A stretch of DNA of 64,000 nucleotides from Taeniopygia guttata (taxonomy: Eukaryota; Chordata; Aves; Passeriformes; Estrildidae): the NCBI RefSeq assembly GCF_048771995.1, contig NC_133026.1, forward strand, positions 56,607,001 through 56,671,000, read 5' to 3'. This document shows, piece by piece, positions 37,561 through 48,610 of the stretch. A program made the translations under genes and the position numbers. Each line of letters starts with the position of its first letter. Positions within the stretch are counted from its first letter, which is position 1. The notes below the pieces were generated by a model. The model saw nothing but the letters and a program-made list of their open reading frames with translations. It had not been told where the DNA came from and did not search any database.

Positions 37561-40500
37561 AGGATAGCTCATTTTCACGATGAGGTAGCTAATAACTACA
37601 GATCATTTACTATCCTCCTTTCTGGGATTTCAATAGCCATTCTAACCTAGAAGGCTCTTTTTTTTTTTTTTTAAATTTTTTCCTAGGAGTGCCTTTATTT
37701 TGTTACTCAATAACACTGCAATCTAGTGATGGAAAGAAGACTTTGGGAAACAGATAATATAGTACAAATAATATATTGTAATTTGCAAATTATCTCCCTT
37801 TCAAAACAACAAAGCTGTCTTCTTTGTAAATGGCAAAGAATATGAAATGCTATTAAAAATATATTCAAGCAATGGAGATATCAGAAATGTGAGATCTGGG
37901 TATATTAAATAGATGACATGTACATAAGAGGAGAAATTATTAAAATGTTGACTTCTGAGCACCTATACAGGCTAGATTGAAAGAATTACTTTGAGACTAT
38001 AGACTGTAAAGATTGGCAAGACAATTGTTCAAAAACCAAAAAACACAGATGTCTTAAAAAATTGAATATCCTACCTGCAAATCTTGTAACTGTTCTGATG
38101 TTAGCAGTCCATGTCCAAAAGATTTATCATGGTAGGGTACAATCTTTACTGCATTTATTTACACTGACTTATTAATTACTACTGTGGAGTGCTGGCTAGT
38201 GTTGTGGTATGTTATTTCATATGAATAATTCTGATAGCCTAATCAGTAGGCTATCTGTAATAAGCATTCCACACAAAGCACAACTTAGAAGAGATAAAGT
38301 ATAAAGGGAAGAATTACACCACAGTAATAGAGTTGTACCTTAATTGTATATGACTCTTGAAGCTACAATTCTACAGGAACAGACAGAAAGTCATACCTCT
38401 GGCAATATAAGAAAAAATGCTGAAGTTCTCCATTTGTAGTTAAAATTTTGCAATATTCTGCTGTTAGCTTCAGCAACCAGTTGAATTGGATTCACTAGGG
38501 CACAATGAGGAGCCCAGTTCTGGTTTTCGTAAGTTTTATAGAGAGATGAGTGTATTTCCTGTAGAAACCTAACTATAGGGGCAATAAATAGAGTTATTAA
38601 GAATACTATTATTCCTTCATTGTTTCATGGTTTGTCATTATCCAATGAATGGCAAGTTTTTAAAAGATAGATATTGCAGTCAGCTTTATAAATAAAGAGG
38701 AGTGTAGTGGGGGGAATAGAAAAAAATTGAGGAACATAAAAATTCCTAACGATAAGGTAAGATAATCTGATATCAAAAGAAAAAAGACAGAAAAGAAAAC
38801 AAAACCCTAACCTGGAACAACAACAGTAAAAAACCACTGGAATCTATTATCTAGTTGAGAAAATTATTTAGGTAAATTCAATATCAACAACTGAATATCT
38901 GAACAGTTAGTTAAAGAGTTGACAAAAGGGCACATTTTAACACAGACAGAAGCTAAACACACAGGGACAGAAACACTGGCTAGCCCATTTTAAGAAGGAT
39001 GAGGTAGCTCTAATTAATGAGATATGTTATTGCAAAATTTAGGGATGTATAGTGATTGCAACTGTTACTATTTGAAGTATATTGTGAAAAAAAAAACACT
39101 GACTTTTAAAATTTTTTTTTAAGGGGAAAATTGCCTTTAACTAAAAATAAGTCAGAAGAAGCAATATGTAATGTTAATGATTCATTTTCTCTTGTAGTAA
39201 ATTATTCCAACTCTTAGAGATGTTCCATTTATGAGTACTAAATAGCCTCTAATATCAATGTCAGAAAATGCTGTTTTCATAATTACTTGTTTAACTACTT
39301 TCTAAAAAACTGAAAGATGACAAAAGATTGCTACTTTATTGAAAAATGTGCACAAACATCTCAGTATTTGCAAAATACTTTAAAATATTCTTTTTAATCC
39401 TAAAAAAATTTAAAATATCAAATACATTAACATTATCTCACCTTTTGCAATAAAATTGCATGATAGCAGGTGTTCACAGTTTTTCATTCTGAAAATTTGA
39501 CAATTACCTGAGAAAAAGGGTGGTATGGCATATACAGTAAATGAGTTTTTCTTAATAGAATTTATATTAAAGAAGTGCAAAATATACTATTAAACTTTGA
39601 GCAGAATAAATATAAAAGCACAATTCTTGTTTCTACAACAATGTTTGGAAAACTTTGTTGCACTGGGAAAATAAAACCCAACTTTGAGTATGACAAAAAG
39701 TTTCACCTTTCATTGCTTTTATGATTTTTATTTACTATGCATACTTATCAGAGTACAGATATTCTCCACAATATACTGAAAAAGCACCATTCATCTTCAC
39801 AAAATATCTCTCCATAATCTTACTATCTGTATGTCTTTAAATCCATGTTTTATGACACTTTTTTCATTGTTACTACAGAAGTTTTCTGCTGCCTTCCTGT
39901 AGCAATAAAGACAGTCAGTTACTGAAAACAGCAGCTACTAGAGCTGCCTTCAATAGATCATATATTCCATCTAACAACATAAACCTTATCACTTGTAAGT
40001 TTGTTTATATGGTTTATGCTTTTCCTGCTTTTTTTTCTACTGTGTTACATAGTTCCCACTATTTGGGGAGGTGAAACCTTTTACCATTCAATCTCTTGAG
40101 TTATTAAAAAATATTATAGGAGTGTTCTGTAGGGATTTTGTGTATCTGTAGTTTGGAAGCTCTGAGTTTACATGCATGGAAGTATTCGAATTCATCATTA
40201 TGATTCCCTCATCCCTAGTTCAGGAGTTTTACTACGTTCCTGTATATGGTTGCAATTTCAATGATATAAAACCCATTCCTGACTGATGTCATAAAAGGAA
40301 ATCTAGGTGTATGAACATAAGGAAATGGCTCATTAATACTTATGCAGCTGGAGTAATCCATTTTTCCAGATTGTCTTTTTCCATTGTAAAACAGTTGACT
40401 GGGCACTGGAAGTGAAGACAAGTGTTTCCTCAGAGTGTGAGGTTTAACTGGATAGAATAGGCTGCAGTATCTAGAAAGTTTGCAGAGCAATAGAAAAAAA

Positions 40501-42170
40501 AAGTTAAATTACTCAGATACTGGATCTCTGTCCCTGGCAGCCTGGTCCTGTTGTATTTAATTAAGTATAAAATTAAATTTACTTTGTTTTAATCCCTATT
40601 GCATTCAATATATTGAGAGCCAAGCTTCTACTCAGCTTATTTCCTACCATTTTGGATAGAAATACTTCCTGAGTTATTTCCTTTGAAGCATTGAACAGGA
40701 TTTTTTCTGTATTTTTAAAATAATTCATAGCATCAAATAATAGGTGCACTTTTTAAAAATATGCAGAGAAATTATCAAAATTTTATTACTATTTATGAAG
40801 GCCCTTAAACCATTTTAGCTGAATCTCTCCAACAATTGATGGTTATTAACGGTGGGATAGAATAAAATATATGTTCCACAGGTAAATGAAGATGGATTAT
40901 TCTTAGATTAACTTTTACTATTTTGACAGCGACAAATGATGAAGCAATCACCCCCATTTTACAAACAGTATGGTTTAGTGGCTTGCCAGTGTCTTCCTTT
41001 CCTTGATAGCAATAGCTTAAGTAGTACTTGGCACCTGCTGCATCACAGATTCCCTTTGCTTCTAAGCATTCAGGCACACCTATGCACCTGTTCCTCAGCC
41101 CAGTGAAGGATCCCACCACAAGTACTTCTTGTCTTAATCTGAGAAACATTTTTTTCCTGTAATGCTGTTTTCCCTTCAGAATGGCATTTTTTTTTCCTTT
41201 TTTTTTTAATCTCTACCCTGTTTTTCTGACTGTGTGGTCCCATACCCTCAGATGGTAGTTTAAGTTTCCCTCAGTGAGAGGCGGCCTAAGCTAAATTGAA
41301 GTGCATTACATTTTCTACGACAAACGGACAGTTGCCATAGATTAGGTACAAATGTTGATCTGAAATCTCTCTTTTATCTACTGAACTTCTAATGTTGAGA
41401 AAACTTGAAGAATAATTATGTTGAAGTTCTGTAGATGTTTTTTCCCCTTGAATATGAAAAAATATATTTAATAATGTGAGGAAGGAGTTTTTATTCTTTT
41501 ATTTTTCCTAAAAAATATCTACTGCTTGCACCTAAACTTGAATTGTTAAAAAACCTCAAAAATAAGTCAGAAAATCAACAAAGAGTTAAAAGTATGCATG
41601 GGGCTCCATTATGCGTACGGGTTATAAATATACTCAAGGTGGTATATTTGAATTTGTCTAAATTTTATAAAGAAGGATAACAAGGATAGATCAGACATCC
41701 AATTTAGGGATCTGCTGGTGGATAGAATAATTGTTTAGTTAGACATTGTATTATCCAAAGACAGCACAACAGGTAGTCAGGTCTTTCTTGAAGGTAAAAT
41801 GGTCATTGCATGACTCATTATTTTTTCACACTGAGGCTAGATGTACTTCATCCTGAAGTAAAGCTTAAATTCTCTTACCAGACCTATTTTGATATATTGT
41901 ATGTGTAGAATGGCAAATAAGGAATATTTATACTTTAAATTTGAAACGTAAACTTTAAGGCATTTAGAGATTTTGAGGAGCTAAGATTTTAGTTAGAAAT
42001 AAGCCTTACTAGAGTTAATTAAAATAAGAATAATAAATGAGTAGGCCTTGATGAAGTTAGGAGTTAGTAGTTAACTAATAATTAATTGCTTGTCAGCACA
42101 ATGTTTGGTTAGCTGGGTTTATAATGAAGAATATAGAAACTGATAAATAGCTTTTAAGAACATAAGACAA
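37561..42170. other. AT-rich non-coding stretch
   Basis: No host gene recognised. A 114-codon minus-strand frame (40805-41149) contains several cysteines but matches no pattern I can name. Small hairpins occur, for instance 38233-38255 (9-bp stem, 5-base loop). Confidence 0.5.
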
Positions 42171-42415
42171 TTGTGGGCCTCCTCTGTTCTGAAACCAATT
42201 GAAGACAAAGAATGGGAGTTCTACCAAGAGTTCATTTGTCATACCTGCATTGAAAAGGTAGAAAGGTCAGAACGAGGAAGACTTCATTTACTTCCTCATT
42301 TTGGGACCCCTCCCCATAAAAGGGACCACCGACCCATTTCAAGGGACAAACTACGCATGCTTAATAGCTTTTGGAGTGATTAGCATACGAAGCGGGGAAT
42401 GGGATGTACCAAAAT

Positions 42416-42423
42416 TATAAATA
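42416..42423 (+). promoter_or_regulatory. TATA box of the plus-strand LTR
   Basis: TATAAATA is followed about 110 bases later by the LTR polyadenylation signal. A CATAAAAG near 42315 is an alternative but lies about 215 bases from AATAAA, which would imply an unusually long R. Confidence 0.5.
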
Positions 42424-42531
42424 TGCAATTGTATTTTGTATATTCAATACTTGTATAGATAAAAAGACTCTGTAATCACCTGGAAGGTGCGGTGTGTATT
42501 TGGGAGCTATCCCGCACGCTGCCCGGCGTCG

Positions 42532-42537
42532 AATAAA
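42532..42537 (+). terminator. LTR polyadenylation signal AATAAA
   Basis: AATAAA follows a GC-rich stretch and precedes about 47 bases to the LTR end, matching the R/U5 junction expected in a short-U5 LTR. Confidence 0.65.
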
Positions 42538-42587
42538 CATACACTTTCTAACTTTAAACTGTTAGAGAGTTTTTGTCCGTCACAGTT

Positions 42588-42612
42588 GGATATCGATACT
42601 AGATCAATATCC
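42588..42612. repeat. 10-bp inverted repeat just outside the LTR
   Basis: GGATATCGAT (42588-42597) and ATCAATATCC (42603-42612) are complementary at 9 of 10 positions with a 5-base loop ACTAG. It begins three bases after the proposed LTR end. It may belong to the element, for example a remnant of LTR end or leader, rather than to the host. Confidence 0.7.
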
Positions 42613-43046
42613 ATATTTCTTTAATAAATCAAATTAGCAATGCAGAAAAAGTCTTCAGCTGTGCAACCAAATCTTCAAAACAGTCCCTGTTCCCACTCGA
42701 TCTCCCTTATTTTAACTTCTTTCCTGGTTTTACTACAACTACTTTGTATTCATTTTATTATTAATAAATTTAGTGGTTTTCTATCTACTTCTGTAAAATA
42801 CCTTCAGGTACATGAATTAATCAATATGCTAGTAAGAGAGACAAAAAGTCTTCATAATTTATAGATGATATATCTGAATAGCCAAGGAACCCATTTCATT
42901 TTAAAAATACTCATGAAGCTCAGGGAAAAAAGTGAACTTAATCCCCACATTGCTGATCTTCAAGCACAACAATGTAACTGACAAGTATGTTGTAACATTC
43001 CAGTTTTTACTCTGCCTTACTTTATGTGGACATCGTTGGTCATTGC

Positions 43047-43305
43047 TCCATTCACAGACTAGGTTGAGGCTGGAAAGTCATCAAGGTCATCTTGTTCAAA
43101 TCCCATGTCTTTTCAGGTAAGGCTATCTAGAGATAGCTGTCCAGGATTATGTCCAGATGGCTTCTGAATACCTCCAAACATCTCTCTGTGACCTGTATGT
43201 ATGTTTATAACCTTCACAGTTAAAAGTTAAAACTTTTTTCTGTGTTCAGATGGATCCTCCTGTGTTTCAGTTTGTGCCCATTGCCTCTGGTTGTGACAGT
43301 GGCAT
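43047..43305 (-). mobile_element. CR1 LINE 3' fragment, minus strand
   Basis: The plus strand carries the antisense CR1 3' region: GGCTGGAAAGTCATCAAGGT, CTTGTTCAAATCCCATG, GTCCAGATGGCTTCTGAATA and GTTTGTGCCCATTGCCTCTG. The outer octamer tail is decayed and the inner end fades out near 43305. Old, 5'-truncated, non-coding. Confidence 0.85.
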
Positions 43306-44756
43306 GATTTTCTTGTTATGTTTGCAAACAGTAAATTTCACAGATATAGATCATTTCAGCTGTGATGAAACTGCACATTATACCCAATAAAATTGTATTT
43401 TCTTGCTGCTGGTCTAAATTTGATCCAGTATCTCCAGGAGCATCCTTTACCTCCCTTATAATCTTCACTAGAGAAACTAGTCCTCTATTAAGGAATTCAG
43501 ATATCAAAGAAAAGAAATATTTAAAATTGCTTTGGTTTACAAATCTCCCTTAAATTATTTATGTTGACCTTAAAAAAAACAGATTACTTTGTTGTCTATG
43601 GCTAACTTATGCATGTAAAGTAATAGGTAAATTTAGTACACATACCTATTACACTACCTAAGATAAATATCAATGCATTTGAAAAATACTTGGGGAAAAA
43701 AATCATCTTCATTGATGTTACAGCAGATGGGTTTCTGCAAAAGATAAGAGCTCAGTTGGAAGCAGACCAGAGGCTATTTTTGACATCCTTGTTAGAAGGA
43801 CAGATGATGCCACACTAACTCTTTAACTAAAATTCACTTAGCCTTGAGTGATGTTTAGGAAAAATCAATTTGGAGTTCAAATGAGTTCAATGAATATATT
43901 TTCTGTATGTGTTCAAGGTTAGAATTCTAGCTCTTCATTTTATGTTGTGAATTTTCTATAAAAATATATATAATTAAATCGTGAAGAATTTAATAATTGT
44001 GGTGGTAGGTGCTGGCCCTTGTGCAAATATTTACCAGAAAAAATTCAGTGTTCTGGCTTGATACTGACATTGTTAATCTTCATAAAAATATTTATAAATA
44101 TATCTAAACTTTGCTATTTTTGTTATAGTAAGGTTTCATTTTAATGGAAGTGTTTATTAATAAAAATGCTCATTTGTAGCAAAAAAAACAGGGAAAAAAC
44201 AAGAAAGAATGGTAACTTCTTGAAACAGTTATGGTTGTCTCATCACCTTTCTTGCGGATACTACATCTGAATTATGTTGGTTTACAGGTCACCTGTGTCC
44301 TGAATGTGAAAAGAGCTCTGACAAGTGATTTTTTATATACTCTTTTATGAAAGAGTATATTTTCTCAGAGAGCTTAATAGATTTATTGCATGACAGCTTC
44401 ACATATTTTGGATTATAATATATTAATTGATTACAGACATTCTATGACAGTATGAGTTGTTATTAATAATCTCTTTAATTTTGGAACAGTATGTGTAAAA
44501 AAATATGAGCAGAGGCTACTAGGTTTCAGTCATGACTATTGAGATATGACTTAATGTTGTAAACTGGTATGTTGATAGTCTAGGGATTTTGGCAGAATGC
44601 TAGAAGTACTGAGGAAAGGAGGAATATAATCTTTCATTTCAAGTCAGTGAAGCTTTGCCTATGAGCCTAAAGACAATCGTTTCAGTTGAGTTTACTTTGG
44701 TTGCTCTGTCACATGAAAAGGGTAGATTTACTCAAACCCTTAGTGTTTGATTAGTT
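43306..44756. other. Non-coding spacer
   Basis: AT-rich, no gene recognised. It holds a perfect 11-bp hairpin with a 4-base loop at 44335-44360 (ATATACTCTTT / AAAGAGTATAT). Confidence 0.5.
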
Positions 44757-44971
44757 TGTCAGAGCCTCAGAAAATCTGCGACGCTTCTGCCCAGCCAATC
44801 TGTCAATGTCCCACTGTGGGGACCATTCACTGAGCAATTCATCACATCGGAGGGTGGCTCGACCAACTCGTCGAGCAGGGTCACACTCCAAACAGAGAGA
44901 CCCCCTAGTGGGTCTCCACACTTTTGCCCACTGCCAGAGACTGGCAGAGTTTTTGAAGGTCTTGCATTAAC
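44757..44971. other. Unidentified CpG-bearing segment, open on both strands
   Basis: At least six CpGs fall in about 120 bases (for example CTGCGACGC, CATCGGAGG, CTCGTCGAGC), against a CpG-poor background. On the minus strand a 71-codon frame without a start codon runs to a TAA and includes CDPARRVGRATLRCDELL and WDIDRLAGQKRRRFSEA. On the plus strand an equally long frame includes SENLRRFCPANLSMSHCGD and ARPTRRAGSHSKQRD. The minus frame looks more protein-like (charged, helix-forming) but I recognise neither. The segment begins TGTCAGAGCC, so it could be the start of an LTR, with AATAAA at 45112-45117, or the remnant of a retrocopy or exon. Identity is open. Confidence 0.4.
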
Positions 44972-45732
44972 AGTGTACAGAATAATGCTCTAAATTAATA
45001 AGATTTTTACAGGTTAAGATTCAAAGACTGCTGGTGATAACATCTGACTGCAAAAACATATTTAAAGTAATATTCTAATTCAAAGCACTGTGCAGAAAAG
45101 CTCTAATACCCAATAAAAACTGGTGTGAGATTATCATTCAACACTCACAGAGTGTGGTTCTTACCCAATAGATCTTCTTACAGAGGAGAAGTCAGGTTTA
45201 GCCCATTGACTGATCCCAGAAGTTCGGGTGGAGCCTTCTCCAACTCTTCTCTATTCCTAATTCACTTTTACACTATTTCTTTAAGTTTATGTGGATCTTG
45301 ACTGACTTTAGCCATACCTCGTACTCAGTAAGGGATGGGGTGAGTATCTCACTGTAGTGTCTGAGATAACCTTGGGAAGATGAATGCAACTGTCCATGGA
45401 GAGTGATTTCACTACGGCTGATGATTCAGCAGCAGATATTTTAAGTATGTTAATAGCAAGAAGAGGTGGAATGTAAACATTGGACAAATATTTGTTGGGG
45501 ATAGCCATCCGACTAATAATAATGAAGGGAAAATGAAGGCATTCAATGCTTTTTCTGTTGCTGTCTTTAGCAATGGTAGCAGAGCTTGGGCTGTCTGGTC
45601 CTGATTTGTGGGAACAATGACTCTCCATTTGTGAACACTAAATTTTAAGGGACCATCTGTATCAACTGAAAGTTCACAAGTCCATGTGGAATGATGGGCA
45701 GCATTCTGAAGGAGCCAACGGATGTGTGTGCT
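44972..45732. other. Moderately GC spacer, unassigned
   Basis: This stretch lies between the CpG-bearing segment and a CR1 fragment. It is less AT-rich than the surroundings and holds an AATAAA at 45112. A 106-codon minus-strand frame (45308-45628) and a shorter plus-strand one reading IGQIFVGDSHPTNNNEG near 45480 resemble nothing I can name. It may belong with the 44.8 kb segment to one decayed element. Confidence 0.35.
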
Positions 45733-45960
45733 TCACAGTGCACTGGGTGAAGAAGGGGCTGAAGGGCAGAGCTCAGAGGGCTGTGGTGAATGAAGTTACC
45801 TCTGGCTGGTCACCTGTCACCAGTGATGTTTCTCAGGGTGCAGTTCCAGGGCCACTCCTGTTTAATCTGTTCATCAATGATCTGTATGAAGGAATTGAAA
45901 GCAACATTAATGAGTTTGCTGATGATCCAAAACTGGGCTGTGGACAGAGATGGCGGGAGC
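45733..45960 (+). mobile_element. CR1 reverse-transcriptase fragment, no 3' end
   Basis: A plus-strand frame in this segment reads VSQGAVPGPLLFNLFINDLY, the decayed form of the CR1 reverse-transcriptase motif usually written SGVPQGSVLGP, followed by the active-site FADD in NEFADDPKLG. Upstream, CACTGGGTGAAGAAGGGGCT and GGGCAGAGCTCAGAGGG match the region just before that motif. The homology stops shortly after the active site and no CR1 3' end follows. The catalytic Asp pair is still written, but the protein is a short orphan piece and cannot act. Confidence 0.92.
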
Positions 45961-48428
45961 CACAGTGATATGGACAGGGGGAGTGAGGGCTAACAGTGCA
46001 CTCAGCACCATGATTTTCAGCATTTAATAAGCTGCAAGTTTACATCATGCTGCTTTGCCATTCAAAGTGTGTGTAAGCTGTAATGAGCTTTTATGACTGA
46101 ATTTTACAGTGAGTATTCTCTTAAAATCACATATTGAAGAAGCAATAGTACAACTTCCCTTAGTTCTTTTATTAAATGTTTAGTTGCTTCATCAAGTTTT
46201 ATATAAAAAGAATCTAAGTTTTAAGCTTTATTCAGTAGTAGCTTTGAATTAGTTTTTCATAATTTATATGTATATTTTTTTGTGCTAGGATATCTGTAAA
46301 GGGAGCTATGACAGTAGGTGCCATCTCTGAGAGCTCTAGTTGACTCTCATAAAAATGTTACATAATAAGTTGCAAGAACTTGGCTGCTCTAAGCTAAACA
46401 TTGACTTCTGTAGGAGAAACTGTTTTGTGAATTCAAATATCTAATAAAAAGTAATGTAAAATCTCTTCACAAAAATTAAACAAATGTAATGGGAAAAAAA
46501 CATTGCTTGGAATGTGTATAGTAGAAATTAAAACGAGAATTACAAACTGGGATCATAATGACAGACAAGGTAAATAGGACAAGCAGAAGTTATTTCCTTA
46601 TCACACTTAAATAGAAAAAGAAAGGAAAATACCAGCTATATTTACTTATTTACTTTATTTGTTTATTTAGTTAGTTTCAGAATTACTCATTACTGTTAAA
46701 GTTTTTCACATTTTAAAATATGCTTTGAAAAACACTCAGAAATGTTCTTTTCTTGGTTTTTTTTTTTTAATTTGGTCAGTCATTCTTCCCTTTTACAATA
46801 TTTCATAGTATTCAGCAAATATTTTTTTGCAAATATTATGGAAAAAAATTATGAAGGTGAGAAGAAACTTACATACTATAATTAGGCATGAGGTTTCCTC
46901 CAGTGTTTTTTGAAATATCTCTTTTTTGTGATTAACATTATAAAAATACATATTGTTTATTTATTGCACACATTTTAAGATAAGTAAACAGCATGTAAAA
47001 TTCTTTGAGTGATTTTTTTAACTTACACATATACGGAAAAACCAGTCTAAGGGAAGAGAGCCCTGAAGACATATTCATTAATGACAAATAAGTTATATCA
47101 ACAAATTCTTTTTGAAGTGTTCCATAAATAGCTTATTTTCTATATTTAAAAAGTAACAACTGAAATCCTACTGTTCCTGAAGAACAGGAAGAAAAAAGGA
47201 GCAAAACTCTTAAAGCATTCTAGAGCTATAGAGTAGCAATTGAAAAGAATTAATCCCACAAAATGAAGATGAGTTTTTGAGGTAAACTAAAGCTTTCTTT
47301 TAAAGAAGGGGTTTTAAAGAAACATTTTTCCATCAAGGACATGAAATTTTTGGCTATTATATAGGAAAACATTTTATCAGAATCAGAGGTAGGAAAATAC
47401 TAAGTTAATAAATGAAAAGGAAGAACAAGATAATTAATTCAGCCGGTAATTGAATGATGTAACAGTGTTAAGAATAGTATTTGATCCACATGCAATTTAC
47501 ACCTTTATTAACAGCAAAGATGATGTTTGTGCACCAGTTAAATTGCATACAATCCTTCAAAGAAAGGGTTTAGCTTGGAGAACAGTGGCACATAACAGAT
47601 CTGAGTCAGTTTCATTCCAACAAATAATATTTGGACAACTAATAGTGTTCACAAAATATTTACAAGTTTGCGATACTGAAAATGTATTCTGCAGGTACTT
47701 TTCTACCTGTTAGCATACACTTCTATTGATTATTCATACAGTATTCTTTATAAAATGCTCAGCCAATTTGAAGGAGCAACAGAATGCATTCTAACAAACC
47801 AGACATTATAATTAAAAGAGATGCTGAATAACTGCAGTATTCATCACAGCTAGTTGTTGAATATTACACCAATTTTGTCTTCACAAACCAGGACAAATTT
47901 GCAAATAAGTCTGTAAATATGGTCGATAAGCTTATCTAACAGTGTTTTGCATTTTACATCCCTTCAGTATTCTGTTTTTTTTTTATTTTATTTTATTGTG
48001 GCTTTCCTGTGAAACAAATAATTCAAAATTTCAAATAATTTCTCTTATCTGGACAAGAAACTAAATAACTCTGTAGTCTAAAAATCAGTAGTCTTTAAAC
48101 TGGAAATTTACATTGTATATTAGAAGTTCCATTGATATCTGCACACACTTGTCTTCTGAGAAATTCAACATGAAATATTATTTACTTACTCTATTTTTGA
48201 ATGCTTGATTAATTCAGTTAATCCCTTTGTGTCCTGCTTAAACTACAACTACTTAGTCTTTCTTTGAGCTGAGTAATAAGGGCTACAAAATAAACCTCTT
48301 CTTCTAGAATATCTTCAATTTCACAACTTAATATCAAGACAAGCTTGCCTGAGTGAAAGCTGTTAATTTAGAATATAGGATAGTGTCTTAGCAGCTATCA
48401 GCATTTTTAGAACACTTTATAAATTGAT
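45961..48428. other. AT-rich non-coding stretch
   Basis: No gene or recognisable repeat beyond homopolymer runs of A and T. Frames are below 90 codons. Confidence 0.55.
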
Positions 48429-48526
48429 TTGGTTTTGGGTTTAGTTAGAAGTTAGTTGGTAGGTTGTGGGGGTTTTTTGTCTGTTTTTGTTTTTTGTTGT
48501 TTCTTTGTTGGCTGGGGTATTTTTGT
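48429..48526 (+). repeat. T/G-rich low-complexity tract
   Basis: The sequence is dominated by G and T blocks such as GGTTTTGGGTTTAG and TTTTTGTTTTTTGTTG. It lies directly outside a CR1 end and could be an expanded insertion-site sequence. Confidence 0.7.
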
Positions 48527-48535
48527 ACTTAGACA

Positions 48536-48610
48536 TACAGAATTATAGAACAATTCAAGTTTAAAGAGATATCTGGAGATCATCTTAACCTGCCTACTTC
48601 TAACAGCCTC
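48536..48610 (-). mobile_element. Short CR1 3' tail fragment, minus strand
   Basis: ACAGAATTATAGAACAATTC, then ATCTGGAGATCATCTTAACC, is the antisense of the CR1 3' terminus (normally CTGGAGATCATCTAGTCCAA). Only about 75 bases remain recognisable, so this is a severely truncated or decayed copy. Confidence 0.78.

Larger units (their letters stand above)
42172..42584 (+). mobile_element. Solo LTR of an endogenous retrovirus, plus strand
   Basis: The segment starts TGTGGGCCTCC and ends TTGTCCGTCACA, giving TG...CA ends. Inside are a TATAAATA box (42416-42423) and, about 110 bases on, an AATAAA signal (42532-42537) just after a CpG-rich stretch (GCACGCTGCCCGGCGTCG). This TATA to AATAAA layout fits U3, R and U5 of an LTR of about 413 bp. 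The retained CpGs suggest it is younger than the CR1 copies. There is no internal gag/pol/env sequence and no convincing primer-binding site, so it is probably a recombination-derived solo LTR. No target duplication was identified: the bases before 42172 (ACAAT) differ from those after 42584 (GTTGG), so an end may be mis-set by a few bases. Confidence 0.82.

Noticed and set aside
40805..41149. 114-codon minus-strand frame with several cysteines, briefly considered as a secreted cysteine-rich peptide exon
   Set aside because: The cysteine spacing lacks the double-Cys and Gly pattern of beta-defensins, there is no signal peptide, and no convincing splice pair encloses it.
42585..43046. Retroviral internal region after the plus-strand LTR
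   Set aside because: The bases after the LTR do not read as a convincing tRNA primer site and no retroviral protein motif follows before the next CR1.
36905..45960. The idea that the endonuclease and reverse-transcriptase fragments are halves of one CR1
   Set aside because: In CR1 ORF2 these regions lie much closer than 8 kb. An LTR and a minus-strand CR1 intervene, but they account for only a small part of the gap. Separate remnants are simpler.
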